The notes beneath the pieces were generated by a model. That model saw only the letters and a program-made list of their open reading frames with translations, did not search any database and was not told the origin of the DNA. A stretch of DNA of 64,000 nucleotides from Rhodobacterales bacterium (GTDB lineage: Bacteria; Pseudomonadota; Alphaproteobacteria; Rhodobacterales; Rhodobacteraceae): the NCBI GenBank assembly GCA_002748285.1, contig PDSA01000026.1:124001-188000 (forward strand). Direction: 5' to 3'. Position numbers and translations under genes: made by a program. Position 1 is the first letter of the stretch. Every line of letters starts with the position of its first letter. Below, piece after piece: positions 51,892 to 61,397 of the stretch.

Positions 51892-54717
51892 CTATTCAGC
51901 CAGCAACGGCTCCGTCACCGGCACCACCCGGGCGGCCGAGAACTTGAATTCGGGGATTTTGCCATACGGGTCCAGCTGCGGGTTGGTCAGGAAATTGGCC
52001 GGCGCATCGGTAAAGCAAAACGCAATGAACAACATCCCCTGCGTCACATCCCGATCCGCGCGTAACGTCAGGGTGATCTCGCCCCGGCGGGTCTGCACCC
52101 TGACCTTCTGCCCCCGGGTCAGCCCCTGACGGCCAATGTCGCGCGGATGCATCGAAACCACCGGCGTGGGCTCTTGCGCATGCAAATCCGTGGCGCGGCG
52201 GGTCATCGCCCCGGTATGCCAATGCTCGAGCATCCGCCCGGTGGTCAGCACCATCGGAAATTCCGGGTCCGGCAGCTCGGCAGGCGCGATCAGATCGGTC
52301 GGCACCAGAGTCGCCCGCCCGGTCGCGGTGGGGAAACCATCGTAGAAAATAATCTCATCGCCGGGGCCGTCCTCGGTTTTGGCCGGGTAACACACCATGC
52401 CCTCACGCTCCAGACGCTCCCAGCTGATATTGTCCAGACTGCGCATCACGCTGGCCATCTCGCGGTAAATATCAGCCACCGAGTTATAGTCCCAGCCACA
52501 ACCGATCCGATTGGCGACCTCCATGATCAGCTTCCAGTCCTGACGCGCCTCACCGGGCGGTTTGCGGGCCGGAAAGTTCAACTGCACCTGACGGTTGGAA
52601 TTGGTGAACGTCCCCGCCTTTTCAGGATGGGCCGAAGCGGGCAGGATCACATCGGCATGCCAGGCGGTTTCGGTCAGGAAAATATCCTGCACCACCAGAT
52701 GATCGAGCATAGAGAGCCCCTTGCGGGCGTGGTGCTGATCCGGGTCGGACATCGCCGGGTTTTCGCCCTGACAATACATGCCGACGATCTCGCCACGCGT
52801 GATCGCATCCATGATCTCGACCACCGTCAGCCCGGTTTTCGGATCCAGAGACCGGCCCCAGAGGTCTTCGAACCCGGCCCGTACATCGGCATCCTCAACC
52901 GATTGGTAATTCGGGTAAACCATTGGGATCAAACCAGAATCTGAAGAACCCTGCACATTGTTCTGCCCTCGCAACGGATGCAGCCCGGTGCCGGGGCGGC
53001 CGATATGGCCGGTGATCAGCGACAGCGCCATCAGACCCCGCACATTGTCGGTGCCATGCACATGCTGGCTGACCCCCATACCCCACAAAATGATCGCACG
53101 TTCTGATCTGGCATAGGTGCGGGCCACATCGCGCAGCAGGTCAGCGGGCACGCCGCTGATGGGCTCCATCGCTTCGGGGTTGAAATCTTCGACCTTTTTG
53201 CAAAGGGCATCGAACCCATCCACATGCGCCTGAATATATTGCTGATCATACAGCTTTTCCTTGATGATCACATGCAGCATGGCATTGACCATCGCCACAT
53301 CCCGGCCCGGTTTGAAAATGACCGGGTGGCTGGCATGGCGCATCAGCTCTTGCCGGCGCGGGTCCATCACGATCAACGCGGCACCGCGTTTGGCGGCCTG
53401 TTTGATATAGGTGGCGGCCACCGGGTGATTTTGCTCGGGCCGGCAACCGATCACGATGATGCAATCGCTATCCTCCACCGCCGTAAACGGGGCCGACACC
53501 GCGCCCGAGCCGATGCCCTCCATCAGCGCCGCCACCGAAGAGGCATGACACAGCCGGGTGCAGTGATCGACATTATTGGTGCCAAAGCCCTGACGGATCA
53601 GTTTCTGCATCAGATAGGCTTCTTCATTGCTGCCCTTGGCCGAGCCAAACCCGCATAGGGCCGAGCCCCCCCGTTCGGCCAGCACCTTTTTGAACCCGTT
53701 CGCCGCGTGGTCCAGCGCTTCGTCCCAACTGACCTCGCGGAACACGTCATGGAGGTTGTCAAAACTCAGCTGCATTTTCGGGTCTTTGGGCACATCGGTG
53801 CGGCGCAGCAGCGGTTTGGTCAGACGTTCGGGCGACATGACATAATTCATGCCAAAACGCCCCTTGACGCAGAGCTTGCCCCGATTGGCCACCCCATCGC
53901 GGCCATCGACCTTGATGATGTCATTGCCCTTCATATGCATCGAGGTCTGACAACCCACGCCGCAAAACGGACACAGCCCATCCACCACCCGATCCGGCTG
54001 AGCATCCGGGTTGGGCCGGGTGGCCGTGGCATCGAGCAGGTTTTTTTCGATCAATGCGCCGGTGGGACAGGCCTGCACACATTCGCCACAGGCCACGCAT
54101 GAGGAAATGCCCATCGGATCATCCAGATCAAAGCTGGGCAGCACCTCCATCCCGCGCTTGCCCATGCCGATCACATCATTCATCTGCACTTCGCGACAGG
54201 CCCGCTCGCACAGACCGCAAGAAATACAGGCGTCCAGATTGACCGCAATCGAAGGGTGCGAGGCATCGTGGAAAATGCTATCCACCGGAATAGCCCCCCC
54301 CGATCCGGGGCGATCACCGGGAAAGCGCGGGGTGCTCAGCCCGACCAAATCGGCCTGTTGCCAGAAATGCGCCTGCGGGTCGGGGCTGTGACCCCGCTTG
54401 GGCATGTCCGAGGCCAGCAATTCAAACACCAGCTTGCGGTTGGTTTTCACCCGCTCGGAGTCGGTATGCACCACCATGCCCTCAACCGGTTTGCGCAGGC
54501 ACGACGCCGTCAGAACCCGCTCGCCCTCGACCTCGACCACACAGGCCCGGCAGTTGCCATCGGGACGGTATTCGCCATGGTTCTTGAAACACAGATGCGG
54601 GATCTTCAGACCCTTGCCATGGGCGATTTCCCAGATCGTGTCACTGGCATCGGCGGTTACTTCTTCGCCATTCAGGGTGAAGGTCACGGTTTGCGACGGG
54701 GCGTTGTCCAGGCTCAT
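51892..54717 (-). CDS. fdhA: NAD-dependent formate dehydrogenase, catalytic subunit
   Basis: A 941-residue molybdopterin oxidoreductase. N-terminal [2Fe-2S] ferredoxin (GNCRACVVEVEGERVLTASC), the NuoG-like part, two [4Fe-4S] sets (CISCGLCERACREVQ, CVACGECVQACPTGA), then the Mo/W-bis-MGD domain with CPFCGVGCQTSMHMKG and VDHCTRLCHASSV, where Cys rather than selenocysteine ligates the metal. It oxidises formate to CO2. The ATG overlaps the fdhB stop. Metal (Mo or W) cannot be told. Confidence 0.96.
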   Translation of the reverse strand: MSLDNAPSQTVTFTLNGEEVTADASDTIWEIAHGKGLKIPHLCFKNHGEYRPDGNCRACVVEVEGERVLTASCLRKPVEGMVVHTDSERVKTNRKLVFELLASDMPKRGHSPDPQAHFWQQADLVGLSTPRFPGDRPGSGGAIPVDSIFHDASHPSIAVNLDACISCGLCERACREVQMNDVIGMGKRGMEVLPSFDLDDPMGISSCVACGECVQACPTGALIEKNLLDATATRPNPDAQPDRVVDGLCPFCGVGCQTSMHMKGNDIIKVDGRDGVANRGKLCVKGRFGMNYVMSPERLTKPLLRRTDVPKDPKMQLSFDNLHDVFREVSWDEALDHAANGFKKVLAERGGSALCGFGSAKGSNEEAYLMQKLIRQGFGTNNVDHCTRLCHASSVAALMEGIGSGAVSAPFTAVEDSDCIIVIGCRPEQNHPVAATYIKQAAKRGAALIVMDPRRQELMRHASHPVIFKPGRDVAMVNAMLHVIIKEKLYDQQYIQAHVDGFDALCKKVEDFNPEAMEPISGVPADLLRDVARTYARSERAIILWGMGVSQHVHGTDNVRGLMALSLITGHIGRPGTGLHPLRGQNNVQGSSDSGLIPMVYPNYQSVEDADVRAGFEDLWGRSLDPKTGLTVVEIMDAITRGEIVGMYCQGENPAMSDPDQHHARKGLSMLDHLVVQDIFLTETAWHADVILPASAHPEKAGTFTNSNRQVQLNFPARKPPGEARQDWKLIMEVANRIGCGWDYNSVADIYREMASVMRSLDNISWERLEREGMVCYPAKTEDGPGDEIIFYDGFPTATGRATLVPTDLIAPAELPDPEFPMVLTTGRMLEHWHTGAMTRRATDLHAQEPTPVVSMHPRDIGRQGLTRGQKVRVQTRRGEITLTLRADRDVTQGMLFIAFCFTDAPANFLTNPQLDPYGKIPEFKFSAARVVPVTEPLLAE

Positions 54718-56399
54718 GCCATGTCCTCCGGGAAATATCGGATCAGATGGTTCACACAGTTGGACGCCGCCTGCCCCAGCCCGCAGATCGAGCTGTCGCG
54801 CATCACCAGCATCAGATCATGATACAGCTGATGATCGGTGGCCGGGTCTTGCAGCATCTCAACCAGCTTATGGGTGCCGGCGCGGCAAGGGGTGCATTGG
54901 CCGCAGCTTTCATGTTTGAAAAACCGCATGGTGTTCAGCGCCACCTCTTTGATGCAATCCTGATCCGACAGGATCACCACTGCATGGCTGCCGACAAAGC
55001 CGTCATGGGGCTCGAACACGCCGAAATCCATCGCCAGATCGGCCATATGCCCCGGGAAAATCCCCCCCGAAGCGCCCCCGGGCAGAAACGCTTTCAGGCT
55101 GTGGCCGTCCTGCATACCGCCGCAGTAATCCTCGATCAGCCGGATCAGCGGAATGCCCGCCGGAGCCAGCTTGACCCCGGGCTGTTTGACCCGGCCCGAT
55201 ACGCTGAACGAGCGCAGACCGCTGTGATCCTCGGCCCAGCCCAGCCCGGCGAACCAGCCCGCGCCATTGGCCAGAATATCGGCAATCCAGCTGACGGTTT
55301 CGATATTGTGGTTCAGGGTCGGACGGCCAAACAGGCCGACTTCGGCGATGTAAGGCGGGCGATGGCGCGGCATTCCGCGTTTGCCCTCGATGCTTTCGAT
55401 CATCGCGCTTTCTTCGCCGCAAATATAAGCCCCGGCCCCCCGGCGCAAAATCAGCGGCGCGTGATCGGCCAGACCCGCAGCATTCACCTTGGCCAGTTCA
55501 ATGTCGAGCATCGCCAGAATATGCGGGTATTCGTCGCGCATATAGAGGTAGATCTGCTCACAGCCCACAACATATGCGGCAATCAGAGCGCCTTCGATCA
55601 TCCGATGCGGCTGGCGCTCCAACCACCAGCGGTCTTTGAAAGTGCCGGGCTCGCCCTCATCGCCATTGATCGTCATCAGCCGCGGAGCCTGATAGCCGCG
55701 CACAAACCCCCATTTGGTGCCGGCAGGAAAGCCCGCCCCGCCCAGACCGCGCAATCGGGAATCCGACATGGTGGCAATCGCATCCTCGGCGCTGATTCCG
55801 CCAGACAGCACCTTGCCCAGCACCTGATAGCCGCCATGGGCCTTATAGGCGTCGAAATCCTGATAAGCGGGCAGCTCGGGCTGTGAATGGTCGCCCTCAA
55901 TCGCCGCCAGCAGCCGCTCTTTGGTGGCGTGGCGGATCACCCGTTTGCCGATGATCACCGCCGGAGCCCCATCGCATTGCCCAATGCAAGGAGCCTCCAC
56001 AATGCGCACCTGTTTGGGATCAATCACGGCGTTCATCTCGTCGATCAGCTCATAGGCACCGGCCAGCTGGCAGGACACGCAGGTGCTGATGCGGATGGTC
56101 ACGGGCGGCGGCGGGGTGTCGCCGTCTTTAACGATGTCGAAATGGTGATAGAAACTGGCGACCTCGTAAACCTCGGCCTGCGACAGGCCAAACAACTCGG
56201 CCAGCGCCGCCAGATGCCGCGCTTTCAGATGGCCCACCCCGTCCTGAATCCGGTGCAACGCCTCGATCAGATGATCGCGCCGGATCGGCAGATCAGCCAG
56301 CAGAGCGCTGACCTCATCCAGACACACATCCTGAACCTGCCGGCCTTTGGGCAGGCTGACATCGCGTTTCTGATAGGGTTTGGGCGCAATTTTATTCAT
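54714..56399 (-). CDS. fdhB: Formate dehydrogenase NADH-oxidoreductase subunit (NuoE-NuoF fusion)
   Basis: A 561-residue fusion. The N-terminal part (about 1-165) is NuoE-like with [2Fe-2S] cysteines in STCVSCQLAG and EAPCIGQCDG. From about 180 it is NuoF-like: GLRGLGGAGFPAGTKWGFV (FMN/NAD site), INGDEGEPGTFKDRWWLE, and [4Fe-4S] in ESCGQCTPCRAGTHKLVEML. Such fusions occur in two-subunit formate dehydrogenases of methylotrophic alphaproteobacteria. It passes electrons from fdhA to NAD+. No fdhD or chaperone gene lies in this window. Confidence 0.94.
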   Translation of the reverse strand: MNKIAPKPYQKRDVSLPKGRQVQDVCLDEVSALLADLPIRRDHLIEALHRIQDGVGHLKARHLAALAELFGLSQAEVYEVASFYHHFDIVKDGDTPPPPVTIRISTCVSCQLAGAYELIDEMNAVIDPKQVRIVEAPCIGQCDGAPAVIIGKRVIRHATKERLLAAIEGDHSQPELPAYQDFDAYKAHGGYQVLGKVLSGGISAEDAIATMSDSRLRGLGGAGFPAGTKWGFVRGYQAPRLMTINGDEGEPGTFKDRWWLERQPHRMIEGALIAAYVVGCEQIYLYMRDEYPHILAMLDIELAKVNAAGLADHAPLILRRGAGAYICGEESAMIESIEGKRGMPRHRPPYIAEVGLFGRPTLNHNIETVSWIADILANGAGWFAGLGWAEDHSGLRSFSVSGRVKQPGVKLAPAGIPLIRLIEDYCGGMQDGHSLKAFLPGGASGGIFPGHMADLAMDFGVFEPHDGFVGSHAVVILSDQDCIKEVALNTMRFFKHESCGQCTPCRAGTHKLVEMLQDPATDHQLYHDLMLVMRDSSICGLGQAASNCVNHLIRYFPEDMA

Positions 56400-56582
56400 A
56401 TTTTTTGGGTTCCAATAGGTTGGTTCCTAGGGGGAGATGGTAAGGTGCCTTGAAAATCGCGACAGTGTATTAGCGACATTTCATGGCACAAACCGGCCCC
56501 CAAGGCCCATTCTACGGCTTATCGGGGGCAGACACAATAAGCGGGCGAAGGGGCTGGTGTGATCACAGGCCCGGAAGGCGGC

Positions 56583-57587
56583 TTAACCATCGGCACCCTT
56601 GATCCATGTGATCGACGCGCCATGCGGATCAGCCCAGGCGATAGGCCGTCCGTTCAATGCCATGAGAAAATCGCTGTTCGGTCGCTGCTCCAGCAGATCT
56701 CTGCCAAAGTCGCTGAACAAGGCGGGGGATTCATTGGACACCCAATGATCGGTCAGCGTCCCGATGCGTCTGGCAAAAGCATCGCGCTGCGCCGGGTCAA
56801 GCGTATAGGACAAGACCGCCGAGTGATAAATGACCAGAGTCGCATCGCTTGGGGCCTGTGCCACAAGTCGATCAAGATCATCGCTGTGCAAATCCCCGAC
56901 TTCAATGCGCAGTGCCTCGCCTGCGGCAATGTCCATCGCCGCCTTGAGCCGCTCACGGCGGTCTGTCTCGGTCGGCCAGACAAGGGTTTCCAGCCACGCC
57001 CTTTGTTCGGGGTCGTGTATATCCAACGGATTGCTGTCCAGACCCGCCCGCCAGACGACCTCTGGCATGGTCTTGGGCAAGGGCACGGTGGCACTTGCCG
57101 CACAATTCAGGACAAGGCCAGCATTGCGGCCCGCAGGCGCAAGACGCTGCGCCCCATAATCATAGGTATAGCGATCGGGGATCAGGCACAGACCCGCCGA
57201 AGCGCCAATTTCCAAAAGCGCGAGAGGCTGCGGCAACTGGCACAGCAACGGCAAAAGGGTGGCACAGCGGCCCGGCTCATTGGTCTGGGTGTTGTGGCTG
57301 AACACGATCTCGGTCAGCCGCTCGGTGCTGTTCAGCATGACCGCCCGCGCCTCGGCAAAATCGGGGACATGCCCCAAAAACTTGCGCAACGCGGCAAGAA
57401 TCAGGTTGGGCTGTCGCTTGTTTTCGGGAAAGGTGGCGATCAGCCCAATCAACTCGGCATCACCCGCGATTTGCAAACCCAGCGCTTCGTAGACCGGACA
57501 CCGCCCGTGCACCTCTTTTTCCGCGAAAAAGAGATACTGCTTTTTCACCGTGTCAAAGGTTCTTTTCGAGGTGGTGTTCTGGTGCAA
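56583..57587 (-). CDS. DUF2332 family protein
   Basis: A 334-residue protein of the DUF2332 family. It contains LALLEIGASAGLCLIPDRYTY, a methyltransferase-like SAM-site pattern, and TLVIYHSAVLSYTLDPAQRD. The start is TTG 57587 with AGGAG 6 nt upstream; no ATG is in a better place. Function is unknown. It is 116 nt from the F420 operon's last gene. Confidence 0.85.
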   Translation of the reverse strand: MHQNTTSKRTFDTVKKQYLFFAEKEVHGRCPVYEALGLQIAGDAELIGLIATFPENKRQPNLILAALRKFLGHVPDFAEARAVMLNSTERLTEIVFSHNTQTNEPGRCATLLPLLCQLPQPLALLEIGASAGLCLIPDRYTYDYGAQRLAPAGRNAGLVLNCAASATVPLPKTMPEVVWRAGLDSNPLDIHDPEQRAWLETLVWPTETDRRERLKAAMDIAAGEALRIEVGDLHSDDLDRLVAQAPSDATLVIYHSAVLSYTLDPAQRDAFARRIGTLTDHWVSNESPALFSDFGRDLLEQRPNSDFLMALNGRPIAWADPHGASITWIKGADG

Positions 57588-57644
57588 ACCATACTCCTGT
57601 CATGTGATGCATGTGCAAAGCACCATACACCCGCATCAGCTCCC

Positions 57645-57670
57645 ATAAAATCGGGGCGGCCCGAACCCCG
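57645..57670 (-). terminator. Putative terminator of the F420 operon
   Basis: On the minus strand, CGGGG and CCCCG arms enclose a 9-nt loop and are followed by ATTTTAT, about 35 nt after the LLM oxidoreductase stop. Confidence 0.45.
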
Positions 57671-57703
57671 GACCCCCCCTGTTTCAGATTACCGCAATGT
57701 CAC

Positions 57704-58606
57704 TCAGCGAAATGCCGGGATGATCTTTTCGGCATAATCAGCGATGATGCGCTCTTCATCGCCGCTATCCAGATAGATGTTGAACTGAGTCACCCCAGCC
57801 GCCTGCAACTCTTTGATCTTGGCGATATGCTCTTCCGGGCTGCCCAGAACCGAGAAACTGTCCACGATCTCATCGGTGATGAAATCCAGATACGGGTTGC
57901 TGCTCTGGCCGTGCTTGGAGTAATCATAGCCCTTGCGATCCTCGATATAGGCGGTCAGGCTGGCCGGAACCATATCGCTGTCGCTGCCGTATTTCTCAAC
58001 AATATCAGCAACATGGTTGCCCACCATCGCCGGGAACCAGCGGGTGGCCTGATCGGCCAGCCATTTCACGATCTTGGGCTCAGCGATTTGCAGCACAAGC
58101 CCATCGCCAACCCGCCCGGCGCTGGACAGCGCTTTGGGGCCATAAGCAGCGACCCAAACCGGCAGCTCATAACCGGTTGCCCACGGGAATTTCACCGGAG
58201 CCGGGCATTCGCCATATTGTCTTTCCTCACCGCGAACCAGCCCTTTGACCACATCCACGAATTCTTCCAGACGCGCCAGAGGGGCCGGCTTTTTGCCCAT
58301 AACCCGCACAGCACTGTCGCCGCGCCCCAGACCGATGTCAAAGCGCCCATCAGATTGCTTGGCCAGCGAGCCAAACAGGCTGGCGGCGGCCGACCAGTCC
58401 CGGGTGTTCGGGTTGGTCACCATCGGGCCAAAACGCATCTTGGTGGTGTGTTCCATCAGCATCGCCATGGCCACAAAGCTCTCGCGCCACAGGATGTGGC
58501 TGTCGTAATACCAGCAATACTCAAAGCCCGCATTTTCGGCCTGACGCACCAGCGCCTTGGCCCGGTTGTGATCAACGAACCCTTTGAATGTAATACCAAA
58601 TTCCAT
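57704..58606 (-). CDS. LLM-class F420-dependent oxidoreductase
   Basis: A 300-residue luciferase-like TIM barrel: MEFGITFKGFVDHNRAKALV, GPMVTNPNTRDWSAAA, IGLGRGDSAVRVMG and WVAAYGPKALSSAGRVGDG. Its place as last gene of the F420 synthesis operon supports F420 (not FMN) as cofactor. Substrate is unknown. AAGGAGGAAAG lies just upstream of the ATG, and 20 nt separate it from npdG. Confidence 0.9.
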   Translation of the reverse strand: MEFGITFKGFVDHNRAKALVRQAENAGFEYCWYYDSHILWRESFVAMAMLMEHTTKMRFGPMVTNPNTRDWSAAASLFGSLAKQSDGRFDIGLGRGDSAVRVMGKKPAPLARLEEFVDVVKGLVRGEERQYGECPAPVKFPWATGYELPVWVAAYGPKALSSAGRVGDGLVLQIAEPKIVKWLADQATRWFPAMVGNHVADIVEKYGSDSDMVPASLTAYIEDRKGYDYSKHGQSSNPYLDFITDEIVDSFSVLGSPEEHIAKIKELQAAGVTQFNIYLDSGDEERIIADYAEKIIPAFR

Positions 58607-58626
58607 ATCTTTCCTCCTTGTTATAT

Positions 58627-59295
58627 TTAGTGATCCGGTGCCCAGATCTTGATTCCGGCATGGGAAAACGGCACCGCTTTTGAAATGTTCAGCCGGATCA
58701 GAATCGGCGTGATCGCCTCAATGCAACGCGCCGAATTAGCGGCTCCGGCATTGTAACAGCTCACCCCCAGCTGGCTGACCAGAGCCATCACTTTCTTGCG
58801 CGGCTCCAGCTTGTTGCCGCAGACCAGAATATCGCAGTTGATGTCCTGATCCAGATTATTCAGCGTATGGGCCGAGACATTATGCAACGCCCCGACCACC
58901 GGGATGTCATCGCCCAGAAGCGCCTGCGCCGCCTCGGTGGCCGAGCCCTCGGGCGGCATGTCCACCACCTTGGGGTCATTGGCGGCCAGAGGCACCACGA
59001 TATCGACCAGAATTTTCCCGGCCAGCCCGTCTTTCAGCGCCTCCAGCGTGGCATTATGCGCCGAAAACGGCACCGCTAAAATCACCATCTCATCAGCTTC
59101 GGCCACGGCCGAGGCATTGTCCATGCCGGCAATTTTGGTCTCGCAATCCAGCTTGGCGTTCAGCTCATCCGCGATTTCAGCCCCGCGCGCGCCATCGCGC
59201 GAGCCCAGCGCCACCTGAACCCCGGCGCGGGCAAACCGCAATGCCAAGCCTTGTCCCTGCGGCCCGGTGCCGCCGATAATTGCAATTTTCGTCAA
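58627..59295 (-). CDS. npdG: NADPH-dependent F420 reductase
   Basis: A 222-residue Fno/NpdG-type enzyme. [20 protein letters not shown] is the NADPH Rossmann motif, with [16 protein letters not shown] binding the adenosine phosphate; later [12 protein letters not shown] and [14 protein letters not shown]. It reduces F420 with NADPH. The start is TTG 59295, 8 nt after AAGGAG, overlapping the shortened cofE stop. Confidence 0.93.
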   Translation of the reverse strand: MTKIAIIGGTGPQGQGLALRFARAGVQVALGSRDGARGAEIADELNAKLDCETKIAGMDNASAVAEADEMVILAVPFSAHNATLEALKDGLAGKILVDIVVPLAANDPKVVDMPPEGSATEAAQALLGDDIPVVGALHNVSAHTLNNLDQDINCDILVCGNKLEPRKKVMALVSQLGVSCYNAGAANSARCIEAITPILIRLNISKAVPFSHAGIKIWAPDH

Positions 59296-59861
59296 AACAT
59301 ATTCTCCTTGTTGGGGCGTAACAGATCCGCCGCTTTGTTGTTTGTTTTCGACCGCCAGGGTCGGCCAAAGGTATCGGTGATCACCACGCCAATATCCGCG
59401 CCAAAGCGCTGCGCCAGCCGCTCACAAAACACCCGGGCGCTGGCATCGGGGTCTTTGGGCAGCAGGATCAGGGTCTGATCGGCACCGGTGTTGCTCTCAT
59501 CCACCGCCGCATTGGCCGAGATAAACCCCAACCGGTGGCGGCAAATCATCACCCCTTCATTCTGATGCGGGTGGCGAAACGCTTTCACCACCTCGGCGCT
59601 TTCATCCAGAATGGCCTGCACCTTGCGGGCATCCTTGTTCAGCTGTTCGGCGATTTCCAGCGCCCGCTCACCCGGCGTCACATCGGCCAGCCGCACAATC
59701 TGGCCCTCGGCCTTGGAAAAAATCTTGTGCGCCGAAGTCAGAATATCGCCATGGCGCAGATCCATCCCCGCCGCCTCGAGCGCATCGCCCACGATAGCGG
59801 CCAGATCATCGCCCGGAGCGATGTCTTTGACGCCGGGAATAGCCTCGATGCTCAGCCCCAT
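59292..59861 (-). CDS. cofE: Coenzyme F420-0:L-glutamate ligase, C-terminally truncated
   Basis: The N-terminal 170 or so residues match Cof[48 protein letters not shown] and [10 protein letters not shown]. Normal CofE/FbiB-N proteins continue about 60-75 residues (the GQTDxAIGxAG region and ADELAxAAxLV). Here the frame instead runs through a 19-residue unrelated tail and stops at the npdG start. No other frame can hold the missing part because only about 60 nt separate DTFGRPWR from npdG. Activity is doubtful. Confidence 0.85.
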   Translation of the reverse strand: MGLSIEAIPGVKDIAPGDDLAAIVGDALEAAGMDLRHGDILTSAHKIFSKAEGQIVRLADVTPGERALEIAEQLNKDARKVQAILDESAEVVKAFRHPHQNEGVMICRHRLGFISANAAVDESNTGADQTLILLPKDPDASARVFCERLAQRFGADIGVVITDTFGRPWRSKTNNKAADLLRPNKENMF

Positions 59862-60475
59862 AATGCCCTGCCTTTCTTGCTATTTTGCCAGCGTGACCCG
59901 GCCAAATCCTGACCCGTGTCGATGTCATAAGCCAAGCTGCACAGCGGCGCGATGGTGCAGGGGATGCCCCGTTCCTCGGCCGCCAGTTGATGCGCTTGGC
60001 ACGAGCCCTCGCCATAGTGAAACCTCACCGCGTCGGGCGGGCTGGCGATCAGGCAGTTGGTGCCGCCATTATGCGCCGGAGCCAGGATCAGCGAAGGGCT
60101 GGGCCGCGGGTAAGACAGCAGCTTTTGCAAATCGGCCGCTTCGGGATCAGCCAGATCGGCGGGCAGCACGCAGATGGCGCGATAGCCCTCGGCCACCGCC
60201 CAATCCGCCCCCTGCTGCACCGCAGCCGACAAGCCGCCGGTGCCGACCTCATCCAGCACCACCGCGCCGTGGCTTTGGGCGCAGGCTTTGACCACGCCTG
60301 AGGATGTAACCACCAGCACCCCATGGCCGGATTGATGCCGGATCAGGAACTCCAGCACCTGCCGGAACAACGCCATTGCCAGCCGTTGCCGCGCTTCTGG
60401 GGGCAGCACCGAAGCCAGCCGGGTTTTGGCGTGTTGAGGGTCTTTCATCGGGATGACGAACAGCAATTCAGGCAT
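59852..60475 (-). CDS. cofC: 2-phospho-L-lactate (or phosphoenolpyruvate) guanylyltransferase
   Basis: A 207-residue nucleotidyltransferase: FVIPMKDPQHAKTRLASVLP, TGGLSAAVQQGADW and VLPADLADPEAADL, closing with FHYGEGSCQAHQLAAEERG. It supplies the GDP-activated acid to CofD. Which acid (2-phospholactate, PEP or 3-phosphoglycerate) cannot be settled by eye. It overlaps both cofD and cofE. Confidence 0.9.
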   Translation of the reverse strand: MPELLFVIPMKDPQHAKTRLASVLPPEARQRLAMALFRQVLEFLIRHQSGHGVLVVTSSGVVKACAQSHGAVVLDEVGTGGLSAAVQQGADWAVAEGYRAICVLPADLADPEAADLQKLLSYPRPSPSLILAPAHNGGTNCLIASPPDAVRFHYGEGSCQAHQLAAEERGIPCTIAPLCSLAYDIDTGQDLAGSRWQNSKKGRALWG

Positions 60476-61397
60476 CACACACCGCCTGCGCCAGCCGTTG
60501 TTTGTCGGCGCGGGTTTTCATGAGGATATCATCGCACACCGCGCGGATGCCCAGCCGGGCGATCTCTTCGCTATGCCTTGCATCCTGATGATCAATGACC
60601 AGCGTATCAATCAGCCCCTGATAATGCTGCGCCACCCCCACAACATCGGCACGCATCCCCAGAGCCGTCATCATCCGGTCCGCCGGTCCCTTGACAACCT
60701 GCCCGTTGATCAGCGGGCTGACGGCGATCTTGGGGGCCTCGGCCCGCACAACCGCATCGCGCAAACCCGGAACATGCAGGATTGGGTCAATCGAGACCAG
60801 AGGATTGCTGGGGGCAAACACGATCAGATCGGCCCCGGCAATCGCTTCAAGCGCCGCCGCTGTGGGTTTGGCGTTGCGAATGCCGGAGAACTCGAGCTGC
60901 TGCACCGCCGGGGCGCAGCGTTCGCGCACAAAGTATTCCTGAAACGAAAGCCAGCCCGCCGCCGTCAGCACCCGGGTCTGCACAACGTCATCGGTGGGCA
61001 ACAGGATGCGGCTTTTCACCCCAAAAGCCCGGGCGGCGTCGGCGGCAATCTGGCTGCGGCTGTGGCCTTGCGCCAGACGGTGCGTGCGCCAGATATGCAG
61101 GCCGAAATCGCGATCGCCCAGCGTCATCCAGGTCTCATCCCCCAACTCTTGCAACACCGAGAGCGCGCGCAAGCCCTCATCCGCCACGCCCCAGCCCTGT
61201 TCGCGATCAATGCGATCCGCCAGGCTATAGGTCAGCGTGTCAATATCCGGGCACACCCAGAGCCCGTGAAACTGCGCATCATCGGCGACATTGCCGATCA
61301 CCGACAGATCAACCCCGGCCAGCGCGTCCAGACCCTCGGCCATTTTCGCGCCACCCACGCCGCCGGCCAGCAGCGTTATGTTGCGTTTATCCGCCAT
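60468..61397 (-). CDS. cofD: 2-phospho-L-lactate transferase
   Basis: A 309-residue CofD. N-terminal LLAGGVGGAKMAEGLDAL, IGNVADDAQFHGLWVCPDID, then LIVFAPSNPLVSIDPIL. It joins the activated acid to FO, giving (dehydro)F420-0. It starts directly after cofH (one base) and overlaps cofC. Confidence 0.95.
   Translation of the reverse strand: MADKRNITLLAGGVGGAKMAEGLDALAGVDLSVIGNVADDAQFHGLWVCPDIDTLTYSLADRIDREQGWGVADEGLRALSVLQELGDETWMTLGDRDFGLHIWRTHRLAQGHSRSQIAADAARAFGVKSRILLPTDDVVQTRVLTAAGWLSFQEYFVRERCAPAVQQLEFSGIRNAKPTAAALEAIAGADLIVFAPSNPLVSIDPILHVPGLRDAVVRAEAPKIAVSPLINGQVVKGPADRMMTALGMRADVVGVAQHYQGLIDTLVIDHQDARHSEEIARLGIRAVCDDILMKTRADKQRLAQAVCDA

Noticed and set aside
54714..56399. Gene-fusion artefact in fdhB
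   Set aside because: NuoE-NuoF fusions are known in two-subunit formate dehydrogenases, and the linker is continuous and in frame.
59292..59400. Frameshift as the reason for the short cofE
   Set aside because: Only about 60 nt separate the last CofE motif from npdG, too little for the missing residues in any frame; deletion fits better.
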